Below are positions 1 to 5,908 of a stretch of 7,816 bases of DNA, piece after piece. This DNA comes from CANHEE01 sp043777755 (GTDB taxonomy: Bacteria; Bacteroidota; Bacteroidia; Chitinophagales; Saprospiraceae). The notes below the pieces were generated by a model. The model worked only from the letters and a program-made list of their open reading frames with translations. It was not told where the DNA came from and did no database searches. The number at the start of each line of letters is the position of its first letter. Position 1 is the stretch's first letter. A program made the position numbers and the translations under genes. The stretch covers positions 1 to 7,816 of the forward strand of contig JAYWHK010000239.1 in assembly GCA_043777755.1 (NCBI GenBank), given 5' to 3'.

Positions 1-70
1 TTACGTTATTCTTTTCCGACCTCTCACACCACTATGACATGGTTCAGTTTATCCGCACAAAAAATTCCTT

Positions 71-78
71 TAACTTTG
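71..78 (+). promoter_or_regulatory. Putative Bacteroidota-type promoter of the IS3 remnant
   Basis: TAACTTTG matches the TAnnTTTG minus-7 consensus of Bacteroidota. A partial minus-33 match (TTTA at 48-51) lies 19 bases upstream. Transcription would start about at the ATG at 86, giving almost no leader. The box sits in an inverted repeat, CGCACAAA (54-61) and TTTGTGCG (75-82), which could be an operator or part of an IS end. The assignment rests on consensus matching only. Confidence 0.4.
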
Positions 79-85
79 TGCGATT

Positions 86-343
86 ATGGACAAGAAAACA
101 TCAACACGAAAACGTAGGAAGTTCGACGTAGGATTCAAAACAGAAGCTTTAAAAATGCTAAATTCGGGACGGAGCGTTAGTGAAGTTGCTCGAACATTGG
201 GCATCGGGGAAAACTTACTTTACAACTGGAAGACAGTAGCCTTGTCTTCTCAATCAATTGATAATCAATTGATTATTTCGGAAAATGAACAGCTTCGCAA
301 GCAATTGCGACAAGTTGAAACGGAGCGAGATTTGTACTCCTAA
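86..343 (+). pseudogene. IS3-family transposase OrfA (truncated by frameshift)
   Basis: This 85-residue protein has the layout of IS3/IS911-type OrfA (HTH_Tnp_1). A basic N-terminus is followed by a helix-turn-helix at about residues 16-50, including SVSEVARTLGIGENLLYNW. A leucine-zipper-like helix, ENEQLRKQLRQVETERD, follows at about 66-82. In the family OrfA binds the terminal repeats and is extended by frameshifting into OrfB, the DDE integrase. Family members usually continue after ERD with an LLKKAL-like stretch. Here the frame instead hits TAA at 341, while the neighbouring frame reads LLKELKKF at 337-360, so a small indel near 335 probably broke the gene. Everything downstream is rearranged, so the element is very unlikely to be active. 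The ATG at 86 is the natural start because the basic tract begins there. Confidence 0.8.
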
Positions 344-361
344 AGGAGTTAAAAAAATTCA

Positions 362-503
362 TTTTATGCTTGGCAACGCAGTGAAACTTATGTTTTAAAG
401 GAAACTAGGGAGAAAAGTTAAAGAGGTTTTTACGGAACATCGCAGACGTTATGGCGCAAGGCGAATTGTTGCTGATTTACACGAAAAATACACCACAACA
501 AAT
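362..503 (+). pseudogene. Fragment of IS3-family transposase OrfB (N-terminal part, frameshifted)
   Basis: Two short pieces in different frames resemble the N-terminal region of IS3 OrfB. Positions 362-415 read FYAWQRSETYVLKETREK. Positions 414-491 continue in another frame as KVKEVFTEHRRRYGARRI and VADLHEKY. The HRRRYG.RRI pattern is the classical segment preceding the DDE integrase core. No DDE residue remains, because the sequence stops matching at about 492, where another transposase fragment begins. At least one indel near 413 separates the two pieces. The usual stretch between the OrfA zipper and FYAW is also much shorter than normal, which suggests an internal deletion. This is a dead remnant. 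Confidence 0.7.
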
Positions 504-792
504 TTATGAATTTTATAAATGTCGTGCTGCCGTCGAAATTTTATTTGATACCTTTAAGAATATTTTGTTTGCTGATGTCACTTACACCCGTTCTAACGAA
601 GCATTGGAAGGTTGATTATTCATCAACCACATTGCGTTAATCTTTTATTACAGGCTTTACAAAAGGCTTATTCTACATAATTCATTGAAAAAATATACTC
701 CAAAAGACATTCTAATGCACTTAAACACTATTAAAAGAGTAAAAATTAACGAAAATTGGCTAATCGCCGAAATTCCTATGGCCTATCTTTAG
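496..792 (+). pseudogene. C-terminal fragment of an IS4-superfamily DDE transposase
   Basis: Reading from 496 gives QQIYEFYKCRAAVEILFDTFKN. This contains a perfect Y-(2)-R-(3)-E-(6)-K signature (YKCRAAVEILFDTFK, 514-558), which carries the catalytic Glu of IS4-superfamily transposases. The frame continues with ADVTYTRSNEALEG, a TGA at 613-615, then LFINHIALIFYYRLYKRL and a hydrophilic tail ending in a natural TAG at 790-792. TGA at 613 most likely replaced a TGG Trp codon, since EGW.F is common there in relatives. Apart from this nonsense codon the fragment is intact, so it is fairly young. All N-terminal and central parts, including both catalytic Asp residues, are missing. The left end abuts an unrelated IS3 OrfB fragment. 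Confidence 0.75.
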
Positions 793-810
793 CGGAGTTA
801 CAGTTTAACA

Positions 811-858
811 AAAAAACTACTGCTTAGAATCTGAGATTCTGAGTGGTAGTTTTTTTTT
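811..858. terminator. Strong bidirectional intrinsic terminator
   Basis: Arms 811-831 and 835-855 pair along their full length, with three G-T wobbles, around the loop TGA. Nine Ts follow on the plus strand (850-858), and the seven As at 810-816 give a T run on the minus strand. It lies between the IS debris (plus) and the ThiF/MoeB gene (minus), which converge on it, so it can terminate transcription from both sides. It could also have belonged to the end of the lost IS4-type element. Confidence 0.8.
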
Positions 859-903
859 ACAACTCCTTGAAAAACAACTATTTACAAAAAAATTTTCTAT
901 CCT

Positions 904-1956
904 TCAATCAAAATTTTTATCAAAACCATTCACGCCACCTTGCAAAGAAAAAGCAGCCTTCCCTACTCCACTTTTCAAGTATTTTTTAACAGCTTCAGCA
1001 CTTCGTTTTCCTGATGCACAATAAAATAAAATTGGTTTTTCATTGTATAAAAAAGGCAATTGTTCCTCTAATTTTTGCAATGGAATATGCTCTCCTCCTA
1101 TATTAAAATCAAGTCGTTCTTTCTCCTCTCGAACATCTACAAGATGGTATTTTTCTTTCGTCTTTAAAAAATCACTCATTGTAAGTAGCTGTATATCAAT
1201 ACTTTCTATAATTTTTTCTATATTTACATTTGTCACTGAACCTATTTTAATGATGCGACTTTGAAGTGTTAGCGCATCGAGCATTAGCATTTTTCCAGCC
1301 AATAATTCACCCGTTTTTGTAAAATATTTGACAACCTCATTCGCTTGCATACAGCCGATAATGCCAGCAATTGTTGGAATAACACCGCCTTCACTACAAT
1401 TTGGCACTTGCGAAGCATCTACATCAGGAAAAACATCTCGATAATTAGGCGAAAATGTACCGTCTTCTCTCTGCACATTCCAAACCGCTACTTGTCCTTC
1501 ATACTGATAAATTGCACCATAAACCAAAGGTTTTTTTTGCAAAAAACAAGCATCATTGAGCAAATAACGGGTTTCAAAATTATCCGTTCCATCTAAAACC
1601 AAATCGTAATTTTCTAAAATAGTAAAAATATTCCGTGAGGTGATTTTTTCTACAATTGCAATTATTTGAATATCAGGATTTTGTGCTTGCAACTTTGTTT
1701 GTGCAATTTTTGCTTTATACTGCCCAATTTCTTCTGGCGTATATAGAATTTGACGGTGCAAATTACTCAATGACACAAGGTCAAAATCTGCAATCCCGAG
1801 TTTTCCTATACCAATAGCCGCCAAATATTGAAGCGCAGGACAACCCAATCCACCTGCACCAACGACCAAAACACGAGCATTTTTGAGTTTATCTTGCGAA
1901 TTTTGACCAAAATCAGGTAATTTTACTTGGCAACTGTAACGAAGCGAATTATTCAT
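904..1956 (-). CDS. MoeB/ThiF-family sulfur-carrier adenylyltransferase with C-terminal rhodanese domain
   Basis: E1-like enzymes of this family adenylate the C-terminal glycine of a small ubiquitin-like carrier (MoaD or ThiS) in the cytoplasm, so that sulfur can be loaded for molybdopterin or thiamine synthesis. In the 350-residue form the N-terminal RYSCQ segment is followed by the nucleotide-binding GAGGLG (33-38), NLHRQ (65-69), DGTDNFETRY (122-131) and a candidate catalytic Cys187 in NCSEGGV. A rhodanese domain covers roughly 255-350, with the active-site loop C323-ASGKRS. The zinc-binding CxxC of many MoeB proteins is absent: the usual CYRCLFP region reads NYRDVFP. An upstream ATG at 2034 would add 26 residues. 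I prefer 1956 because homology begins just after it and a minus-7 box (1974-1981) overlaps the extension. MoeB versus ThiF cannot be decided because no carrier gene is nearby. Confidence 0.9.
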   Translation of the reverse strand: MNNSLRYSCQVKLPDFGQNSQDKLKNARVLVVGAGGLGCPALQYLAAIGIGKLGIADFDLVSLSNLHRQILYTPEEIGQYKAKIAQTKLQAQNPDIQIIAIVEKITSRNIFTILENYDLVLDGTDNFETRYLLNDACFLQKKPLVYGAIYQYEGQVAVWNVQREDGTFSPNYRDVFPDVDASQVPNCSEGGVIPTIAGIIGCMQANEVVKYFTKTGELLAGKMLMLDALTLQSRIIKIGSVTNVNIEKIIESIDIQLLTMSDFLKTKEKYHLVDVREEKERLDFNIGGEHIPLQKLEEQLPFLYNEKPILFYCASGKRSAEAVKKYLKSGVGKAAFSLQGGVNGFDKNFD

Positions 1957-1973
1957 CTCGACATTTAGGTTTT

Positions 1974-1981
1974 CAAAGTTA
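1974..1981 (-). promoter_or_regulatory. Promoter minus-7 box of the MoeB/ThiF gene
   Basis: CAAAGTTA on the plus strand is TAACTTTG on the minus strand, an exact TAnnTTTG match. The start of transcription would fall near 1967, about 10 bases before the ATG at 1956. The minus-33 position holds only TTTT. The box lies inside the longer reading frame that opens at 2034, which argues that the longer form is not the protein made. Confidence 0.55.
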
Positions 1982-2348
1982 CAATAAAATAAATTTTGTA
2001 AAAAACATTTTTTGTGACATTGTATATTAGACAATTTATTTTTTAGGCAATTCTAATACTTGCCAAAATAAAAAATAGACCGATACAGATTTTCTGCACT
2101 ACATTTTATTTTATAAAAAAATAATAATTTTTATTTCAAGTATATTTTTTCATAAATTATTCATTATTAATTTTTTATAAATAATAAAATAATTAATTTG
2201 TTTTATTTATTAAGAAAATAAATCGCCGCAATTGTATCACATTTTTATATCCTAACAAATTGATAATCAGTTATTTAATATTGATTAATTAAAATATAAA
2301 CGTCACTTAATGTATCAAATTTGTGTATTTTTTTTATTCGCAAGATAC
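1982..2348. other. Very AT-rich intergenic region without a gene
   Basis: About 370 bases of almost pure A/T runs with no supported coding frame; the first part also holds the 5' end of the discarded MoeB/ThiF extension. The 7-mer TGTATCA occurs at 2233-2239 and 2311-2317, and a third copy lies at 2355-2361 over the next promoter box. CAAATTTG (2316-2323) is a small palindrome. I see no tRNA, no CRISPR and no IS end here. The segment could hold regulatory sites for the transcript that starts near 2363. Confidence 0.5.
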
Positions 2349-2356
2349 TATCTTTG
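2349..2356 (+). promoter_or_regulatory. Putative promoter of a small RNA
   Basis: TATCTTTG is an exact match to the TAnnTTTG minus-7 box. No good minus-33 box is at the standard spacing; a TTTG at 2320-2323 is about six bases too far. The box is flanked by the inverted repeat GATAC (2344-2348) and GTATC (2356-2360), which might be an operator. No reading frame of normal size follows on this strand, so the product would be noncoding. Confidence 0.45.
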
Positions 2357-2362
2357 TATCAT

Positions 2363-2530
2363 CAATAAGGCGTTACACAAATACGTAAATTTTCTAAAAA
2401 AATATTTTATGCGTCAGACGGGTTTAAGAACCCAAAACCTGTCTGACAAAATAAAAAGATAGCTGAGTTTTAAGTAATAAATTTTCTTTAAATCCTGTTC
2501 GTATTGCAGTTACGGACAGGATTTTTTATT
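2363..2530 (+). ncRNA. Candidate independent small RNA of about 170 nt
   Basis: The segment is bounded by a consensus minus-7 box (2349-2356) and an intrinsic terminator (2490-2527), both on the plus strand, and holds no normal gene. Its core is a hairpin with a 12-bp stem, 2413-2424 against 2436-2447 (one G-T wobble, 11-nt loop). GGGTT at 2420-2424 can alternatively pair with AACCC at 2429-2433, giving two competing folds. A 17-codon frame starting at ATG 2409 and ending at TAG 2462 reads MRQTGLRTQNLSDKIKR; it has no ribosome binding site and overlaps the hairpin, so it is probably fortuitous. I do not recognise a known RNA family. It could be an sRNA, a 6S-like RNA or the leader of a lost gene. 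The neighbouring TauE/SafE and MoeB/ThiF genes lie on the opposite strand, so it is not a leader of either. Confidence 0.4.
2490..2527 (+). terminator. Intrinsic terminator of the candidate small RNA
   Basis: Arms AAATCCTGTTCG (2490-2501) and CGGACAGGATTT (2513-2524) form a 12-bp stem with one G-T wobble and an 11-nt loop, followed by Ts to 2527. On the minus strand the stem is followed by a mixed AAAG run rather than Ts, so it works best for plus-strand transcription. No plus-strand protein gene lies upstream for more than 1.5 kb. Confidence 0.75.
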
Positions 2531-2608
2531 TAGAATAGTTTGATTATGAAAATTGCTGATTAGCAATATTTTTACATTTTAAATTTAACCTTTTACATTT
2601 TTACTTTC

Positions 2609-3382
2609 TTACCGCCAAAGCAATTCTATCGCTACCAAAAACAATAGAATCGCTGTAATTTTTTTTATCCAAACAGCGTCAAAAAAAGAAAAACTAATTC
2701 TTGCGCCAAGGTTTCCTCCTACAAAAACAGATAACAATAATGGCACAATAAACTGATAATCAACAGTATATAAATTTTCACTTTGCCCCAAAAGCCCTGA
2801 AATCGAATTGACTAAAATAAAAAAACTTGCTGCTGCACTAATTTTTCGAGCTGTATCCCATTGAATTAAATGCAACAACGGTGCTAAGAAAATACCACCA
2901 CCAATACCAACCATTCCAGACAAAAAACCTATCAAAGCGGATAAACTAAGCCCAAACCCTTTGTGGTTTAAAAAAGGATGAATTGGCGTTGTACCTGTTT
3001 CATTTTTTGAATTTTTTTGAAAAAAAAGAAGCAAAGCCGCCACTATTAAACTGACACCCAACAGAATAAAATAATGTTTATCGCTTATTTTGAAAACTGC
3101 ACCCAAATAAGACATCGGAATACTCAATAAAACCAAAGGAAGTATTTTTTTCCAATCCAATTCTTTTTTTCTCAAAAAAAGAAAAGTGCCATTTGTCACC
3201 ACTACAATATTACACAATAAGGCAATGGTTTTTATGCTCGCTGGCTCAAAAGCAAAAAAAGCCAATATAGCAATGTAGCTCGATCCTCCACCAAAACCGA
3301 CCGAGGCATAAACAAATGCCACAATAAAAAACAAAACAATTAACAACAGCGGTGCGCTCGAAACTAAGCTAAAGTCACCCAT
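2609..3382 (-). CDS. TauE/SafE-family (TSUP) membrane transporter
   Basis: This 257-residue, very hydrophobic protein has about eight predicted membrane spans in two homologous halves, as is typical of the TauE/SafE family (usual length about 240-300). Each half carries the family's glycine-rich motif: VGFGGGSSY at 28-36 and VGIGGGIF at 158-165. Characterised members export sulfite, sulfoacetate or related organosulfonates, or take up small anions. The true substrate here cannot be read from the sequence. The ATG lies inside the 3' end of the upstream oxidoreductase gene (19-base overlap), so the two are almost certainly co-transcribed and translationally coupled. The possible substrate is therefore a product or precursor of that enzyme. 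No convincing minus-strand terminator follows the TAA at 2609. Confidence 0.88.
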   Translation of the reverse strand: MGDFSLVSSAPLLLIVLFFIVAFVYASVGFGGGSSYIAILAFFAFEPASIKTIALLCNIVVVTNGTFLFLRKKELDWKKILPLVLLSIPMSYLGAVFKISDKHYFILLGVSLIVAALLLFFQKNSKNETGTTPIHPFLNHKGFGLSLSALIGFLSGMVGIGGGIFLAPLLHLIQWDTARKISAAASFFILVNSISGLLGQSENLYTVDYQFIVPLLLSVFVGGNLGARISFSFFDAVWIKKITAILLFLVAIELLWR

Positions 3383-4515
3383 TTTTCTTCGGATTTTCCT
3401 GATGCAACTACCGCTTCTATGAATTGCATACCTCTTACGCCTTCTTCGATAGTCGGATAATCTGTAAAATGCGAGCTTGGCTCAATGCCTTCCAAACGAG
3501 CTTGAATACATTTGGCAAAATTTCGATAAATATTGGCAAAAGCCTCCAAATAACCTTCGGGGTGTCCCGCAGGAATTCTCGTATGCGCTTGCGTAATCGG
3601 ATACAAATCACCTACGCCCGTGCGAATATAACGCATCGAGCCTTCCAAAGGTCTGTAAATCAATGTATTGGGTTCCATTTGCGCCCATTCGATGCCACCT
3701 TTTTCACCATAAATTTTTATCCTGACATTGTTCTCTTCGCCAGCTGAAATTTGACTTGCAAAAAGCAAACCTTTTGCTCCGCTGTCAAATCGCAACAACA
3801 CATTAATATCATCGTCTAACAAACGTCCTTCTACAAAACTACTCACATCAGCACATAAAGCACTGATTTTCAAGCCACTAATGTACTCAGCCAAATGTTC
3901 AGCGTGCGTACCAATGTCACCAACGCAACCGCCAATGCCTGAGCGAGAAGGGTCGTTGCGCCAAGCCGCTTGTTTTTGCTCAGAATCTTCCAGCTTCGTA
4001 GAAAGCCAACCTTGTGGATATTCCACAACAACTTTTCGGATTTTTCCCAATTCATTTTGACGAATCATCTCACGGGCTTGTTTGACCATAGGATAGCCAC
4101 TATAAGTATGCGTCAAAGCGAAAATCAACCCCGTTTTGTGAACCAATTGCTCCAGTTCGAGTGCTTCAGCCAAGCTAAACGTCACTGGTTTATCGCAAAT
4201 CACATGAAAACCATGCTCCAAAGCCATTTTTGCAGGCGCAAAATGAACGTGATTGGGCGTTACTATAGATACAGCGTCCATTCTGACATCGGCTGGCAAA
4301 GCCGCTTCGCTCCGAATCATCGTTTCAAAATCAGGATAAACCCTGTCCGCTGCCAAAAATAAATCCTCTCCTGAAAGACGAGATTTTTCTGGATTGCTAC
4401 TAAATGCGCCACAAACCAAGTCTATTTGACCGTCTAAAGCGGCAGCCATGCGATGTACCGCACCTATAAAAGCATCTCGACCTCCGCCGACCATGCCCAT
4501 TTTTATTTTTCTCAT
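3364..4515 (-). CDS. Gfo/Idh/MocA-family NAD(P)-dependent oxidoreductase
   Basis: This 383-residue cytoplasmic dehydrogenase belongs to the family that oxidises or reduces sugars, inositols and amino-sugar derivatives. An N-terminal Rossmann fold (about 1-130) opens with MGMVGGGRDAFIGAVHR, whose glycine-rich turn binds the dinucleotide. TPNHVH lies at 86-91. CDKP (107-110) replaces the common EKP and supplies the catalytic Lys109. The C-terminal alpha/beta domain carries DIGTHAEHL (190-198), whose Asp190 and His194 match the family's catalytic DxxxH pair. GHPEGYLEAFANIY (307-320) is a conserved block of this subfamily. The substrate is unknown. It is the first gene of a two-gene operon with the TauE/SafE transporter. 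A near-consensus minus-strand promoter (CAAACGCTA at 4549-4557, one base too long) lies 34 bases upstream. By eye the gene is less AT-rich than its neighbours. Confidence 0.92.
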   Translation of the reverse strand: MRKIKMGMVGGGRDAFIGAVHRMAAALDGQIDLVCGAFSSNPEKSRLSGEDLFLAADRVYPDFETMIRSEAALPADVRMDAVSIVTPNHVHFAPAKMALEHGFHVICDKPVTFSLAEALELEQLVHKTGLIFALTHTYSGYPMVKQAREMIRQNELGKIRKVVVEYPQGWLSTKLEDSEQKQAAWRNDPSRSGIGGCVGDIGTHAEHLAEYISGLKISALCADVSSFVEGRLLDDDINVLLRFDSGAKGLLFASQISAGEENNVRIKIYGEKGGIEWAQMEPNTLIYRPLEGSMRYIRTGVGDLYPITQAHTRIPAGHPEGYLEAFANIYRNFAKCIQARLEGIEPSSHFTDYPTIEEGVRGMQFIEAVVASGKSEEKWVTLA

Positions 4516-4574
4516 AAAAAAAAAATTACAATTTTATTTTCATTTTGCCAAACGCTATATTTTTAATCTCCTAA

Positions 4575-4595
4575 TTGAGTAAAAAAACTACTCAA
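4575..4595. promoter_or_regulatory. Perfect inverted repeat upstream of the metF promoter (possible operator)
   Basis: TTGAGTA (4575-4581) and TACTCAA (4589-4595) form a perfect 7-bp inverted repeat with a 7-base A-rich spacer. It ends two bases before the metF minus-33 box and about 60 bases upstream of the divergent oxidoreductase gene. Its position fits a binding site for a dimeric regulator acting on one or both promoters. No T run follows, so it is not a terminator. Confidence 0.45.
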
Positions 4596-4597
4596 TG

Positions 4598-4628
4598 TTT
4601 GAAATAATTTGGAGAGTTCGTATCTTTG
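4598..4628 (+). promoter_or_regulatory. Bacteroidota-type promoter of metF
   Basis: TTTG (4598-4601), a 19-base spacer and TATCTTTG (4621-4628) match the minus-33/minus-7 promoter of this phylum exactly. Transcription should start near 4635, leaving a 5' untranslated region of about 135 bases before the metF ATG at 4771. This is the best promoter in the window. Confidence 0.8.
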
Positions 4629-4705
4629 CACTCAGAACCCAAAAGTACAACGAAATTTTTAAATGATTACTATTTTTTTTGAAAAATAAAACGTTTAAAC
4701 TCTTG

Positions 4706-4729
4706 TGCGGCTAAAGTCGCCCTTACAAT
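4706..4729 (+). repeat. Small hairpin repeat in the metF leader (copy 1)
   Basis: A hairpin with stem GCGGC (4707-4711) and GTCGC (4716-4720) and loop TAAA is followed by CCTTACAAT. A closely similar unit lies at 5909-5932 just before the thioredoxin-domain gene, with stem GCGAC/GTCGC and tail CTTGACAAT. The shared architecture suggests a dispersed REP-like repeat or a common RNA regulatory element. It lies inside the presumed metF leader, about 40 bases before the ATG. Confidence 0.45.
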
Positions 4730-4741
4730 AAGTAAAAATTA

Positions 4742-4759
4742 TTCGGGTTGAAACCCGAA
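4742..4759 (+). repeat. Perfect hairpin directly before the metF start
   Basis: TTCGGGTT (4742-4749) and AACCCGAA (4752-4759) pair perfectly; in RNA this gives a 7-bp stem with a TGAA loop. It ends 11 bases before the ATG, where a ribosome would bind, and is followed by CTCCCAAT. Like the hairpin at 4706-4729 it has a tetraloop ending in AA and a pyrimidine-rich tail with a CAAT end, so the two may be a tandem pair of one repeat family. Confidence 0.55.
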
Positions 4760-4770
4760 CTCCCAATATT

Positions 4771-5727
4771 ATGAAAGTTACAGATTATTTCAACAGCGCA
4801 AACGGAAAAACATTTATCTCTTTTGAAGTATTGCCACCGCTTAAAGGCGGAAGTATGCAAGATATTTTCAATACACTTGACCCTTTGATGGAGTTTAAAC
4901 CTCCTTTCATTGATGTTACTTATCACCGTGAGGAGTTTGTATATAATAAGCGTCCGAGTGGTTATTATGAAAAAACAGCGATTCGCAAACGCCCAGGAAC
5001 AGTTGGGATTTGCGCTTCCATCATGCACCGATATGGTGTAGATGCTGTTCCACACTTGATTTGTGGCGGTTTTACTAAGGAAGACACCGAAAATGTTCTG
5101 ATTGATTTGAATTTTTTAGACATCAACAATGTTTTGGCATTGCGTGGTGATGCTTTGAAATTTGATGGAAAATTCATTCCTCACAAGGACGGTCACGAGT
5201 TTGCATTGGATTTGACCAAGCACATTGCAGACATGAACAACGGTGTTTATTTGGATAAAAACATTGTCAATGGTGAAAAAACAAATTTTTGTATTGGTGT
5301 CGCAGGTTATCCAGAAAAGCATTTTGAAGCACCGAATTTAGACTTAGATTTGTTGTATTTGAAGCAAAAAGTAGATGCAGGAGCCGATTATATCGTAACG
5401 CAAATGTTTTTTGACAATGAAAAATACTTTGATTTCGTTGCCAAATGTCGTGCCATTGGCATCAACATTCCGATTGTTCCAGGCTTAAAACCTATTACAA
5501 AACGCTATCAATTGGCATCAATTCCTCGTTTGTTTTACATCAATTTGCCGCATGATTTGGTCAAAGCACTGCACGAAGCACCCGATGACAAAGCATTCAA
5601 ACAAGTTGGTATGGATTGGTGTGTTGCGCAATCAAAAGAACTAAAAGCTAAAGGTGTTCCTTGTTTGCATTACTATACAATGGGCGACGCAAGCACGATT
5701 CGTAAGATTATTGAGCAAGTGGATTGA
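4771..5727 (+). CDS. metF: 5,10-methylenetetrahydrofolate reductase
   Basis: This cytoplasmic flavoenzyme reduces 5,10-methylene-THF to 5-methyl-THF, the methyl donor for methionine synthesis. Its 318 residues fit the length of a bacterial MetF with the single TIM-barrel domain. Visible family features are SFEVLPP with the conserved Glu19 (equivalent to E. coli Glu28), DVTYHREE (48-55), the flavin/folate loop LALRGD with Asp127 (equivalent to Asp120), GVAGYPEKH (176-184), QMFFDN (201-206) and PGLKPI (227-232). The ATG at 4771 gives the family's usual short N-terminus. The gene is monocistronic: it has its own promoter (4598-4628) and terminator (5766-5808). The structured 135-base leader hints at regulation at the RNA level, but I do not see a recognisable SAM or cobalamin riboswitch core. 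Confidence 0.96.
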   Translation: MKVTDYFNSANGKTFISFEVLPPLKGGSMQDIFNTLDPLMEFKPPFIDVTYHREEFVYNKRPSGYYEKTAIRKRPGTVGICASIMHRYGVDAVPHLICGGFTKEDTENVLIDLNFLDINNVLALRGDALKFDGKFIPHKDGHEFALDLTKHIADMNNGVYLDKNIVNGEKTNFCIGVAGYPEKHFEAPNLDLDLLYLKQKVDAGADYIVTQMFFDNEKYFDFVAKCRAIGINIPIVPGLKPITKRYQLASIPRLFYINLPHDLVKALHEAPDDKAFKQVGMDWCVAQSKELKAKGVPCLHYYTMGDASTIRKIIEQVD

Positions 5728-5741
5728 AAGCCCCATCTAAA

Positions 5742-5808
5742 TCTTCCCCTGATGGGAAGACTTCTAAAAGCGAAAACAACAGTTTTATCCGTTGTTTTCG
5801 CTTTTTTT
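5742..5808 (+). terminator. metF intrinsic terminator with a preceding small hairpin
   Basis: A perfect 15-bp stem (5766-5780 with 5791-5805, starting AAAAGCGAAAAC) with a 10-nt loop is followed by seven Ts at 5802-5808. A short hairpin, TCTTCCC (5742-5748) with GGGAAGA (5754-5760), lies just before it. The main stem is A-rich on its left side, so it may also stop minus-strand transcription, but no minus-strand gene needs it. Confidence 0.9.
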
Positions 5809-5908
5809 GTCTATGATTTTATAAAAATAAAATATTTCTGTTAAAATATATTTAAATATTTTCAAATATCGAATAAAAGGTTGCAATTTTGGGCTATAAT
5901 TAACAAAA

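Noticed and set aside
613..615. TGA read as Trp (alternative genetic code or recoding)
   Set aside because: The MoeB/ThiF gene and metF both end with TGA where their families end, so TGA is a normal stop here; the transposase fragment is simply decayed.
2409..2462. 17-codon peptide gene MRQTGLRTQNLSDKIKR
   Set aside because: It has no ribosome binding site, no downstream gene on the same strand to regulate, and overlaps a stable hairpin; retained only as a remark in the RNA entry.
3424..4362. Plus-strand reading frames opposite the oxidoreductase gene
   Set aside because: They show no family motif and lie wholly antisense to a gene with strong conserved blocks; they are shadows.
4706..4770. 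SAM riboswitch before metF
   Set aside because: The leader is structured and contains CTAAAG, but the hairpins are simple and the conserved cores of SAM-I or SAM-II were not recognisable; the similar hairpin at 5909 precedes an unrelated gene.
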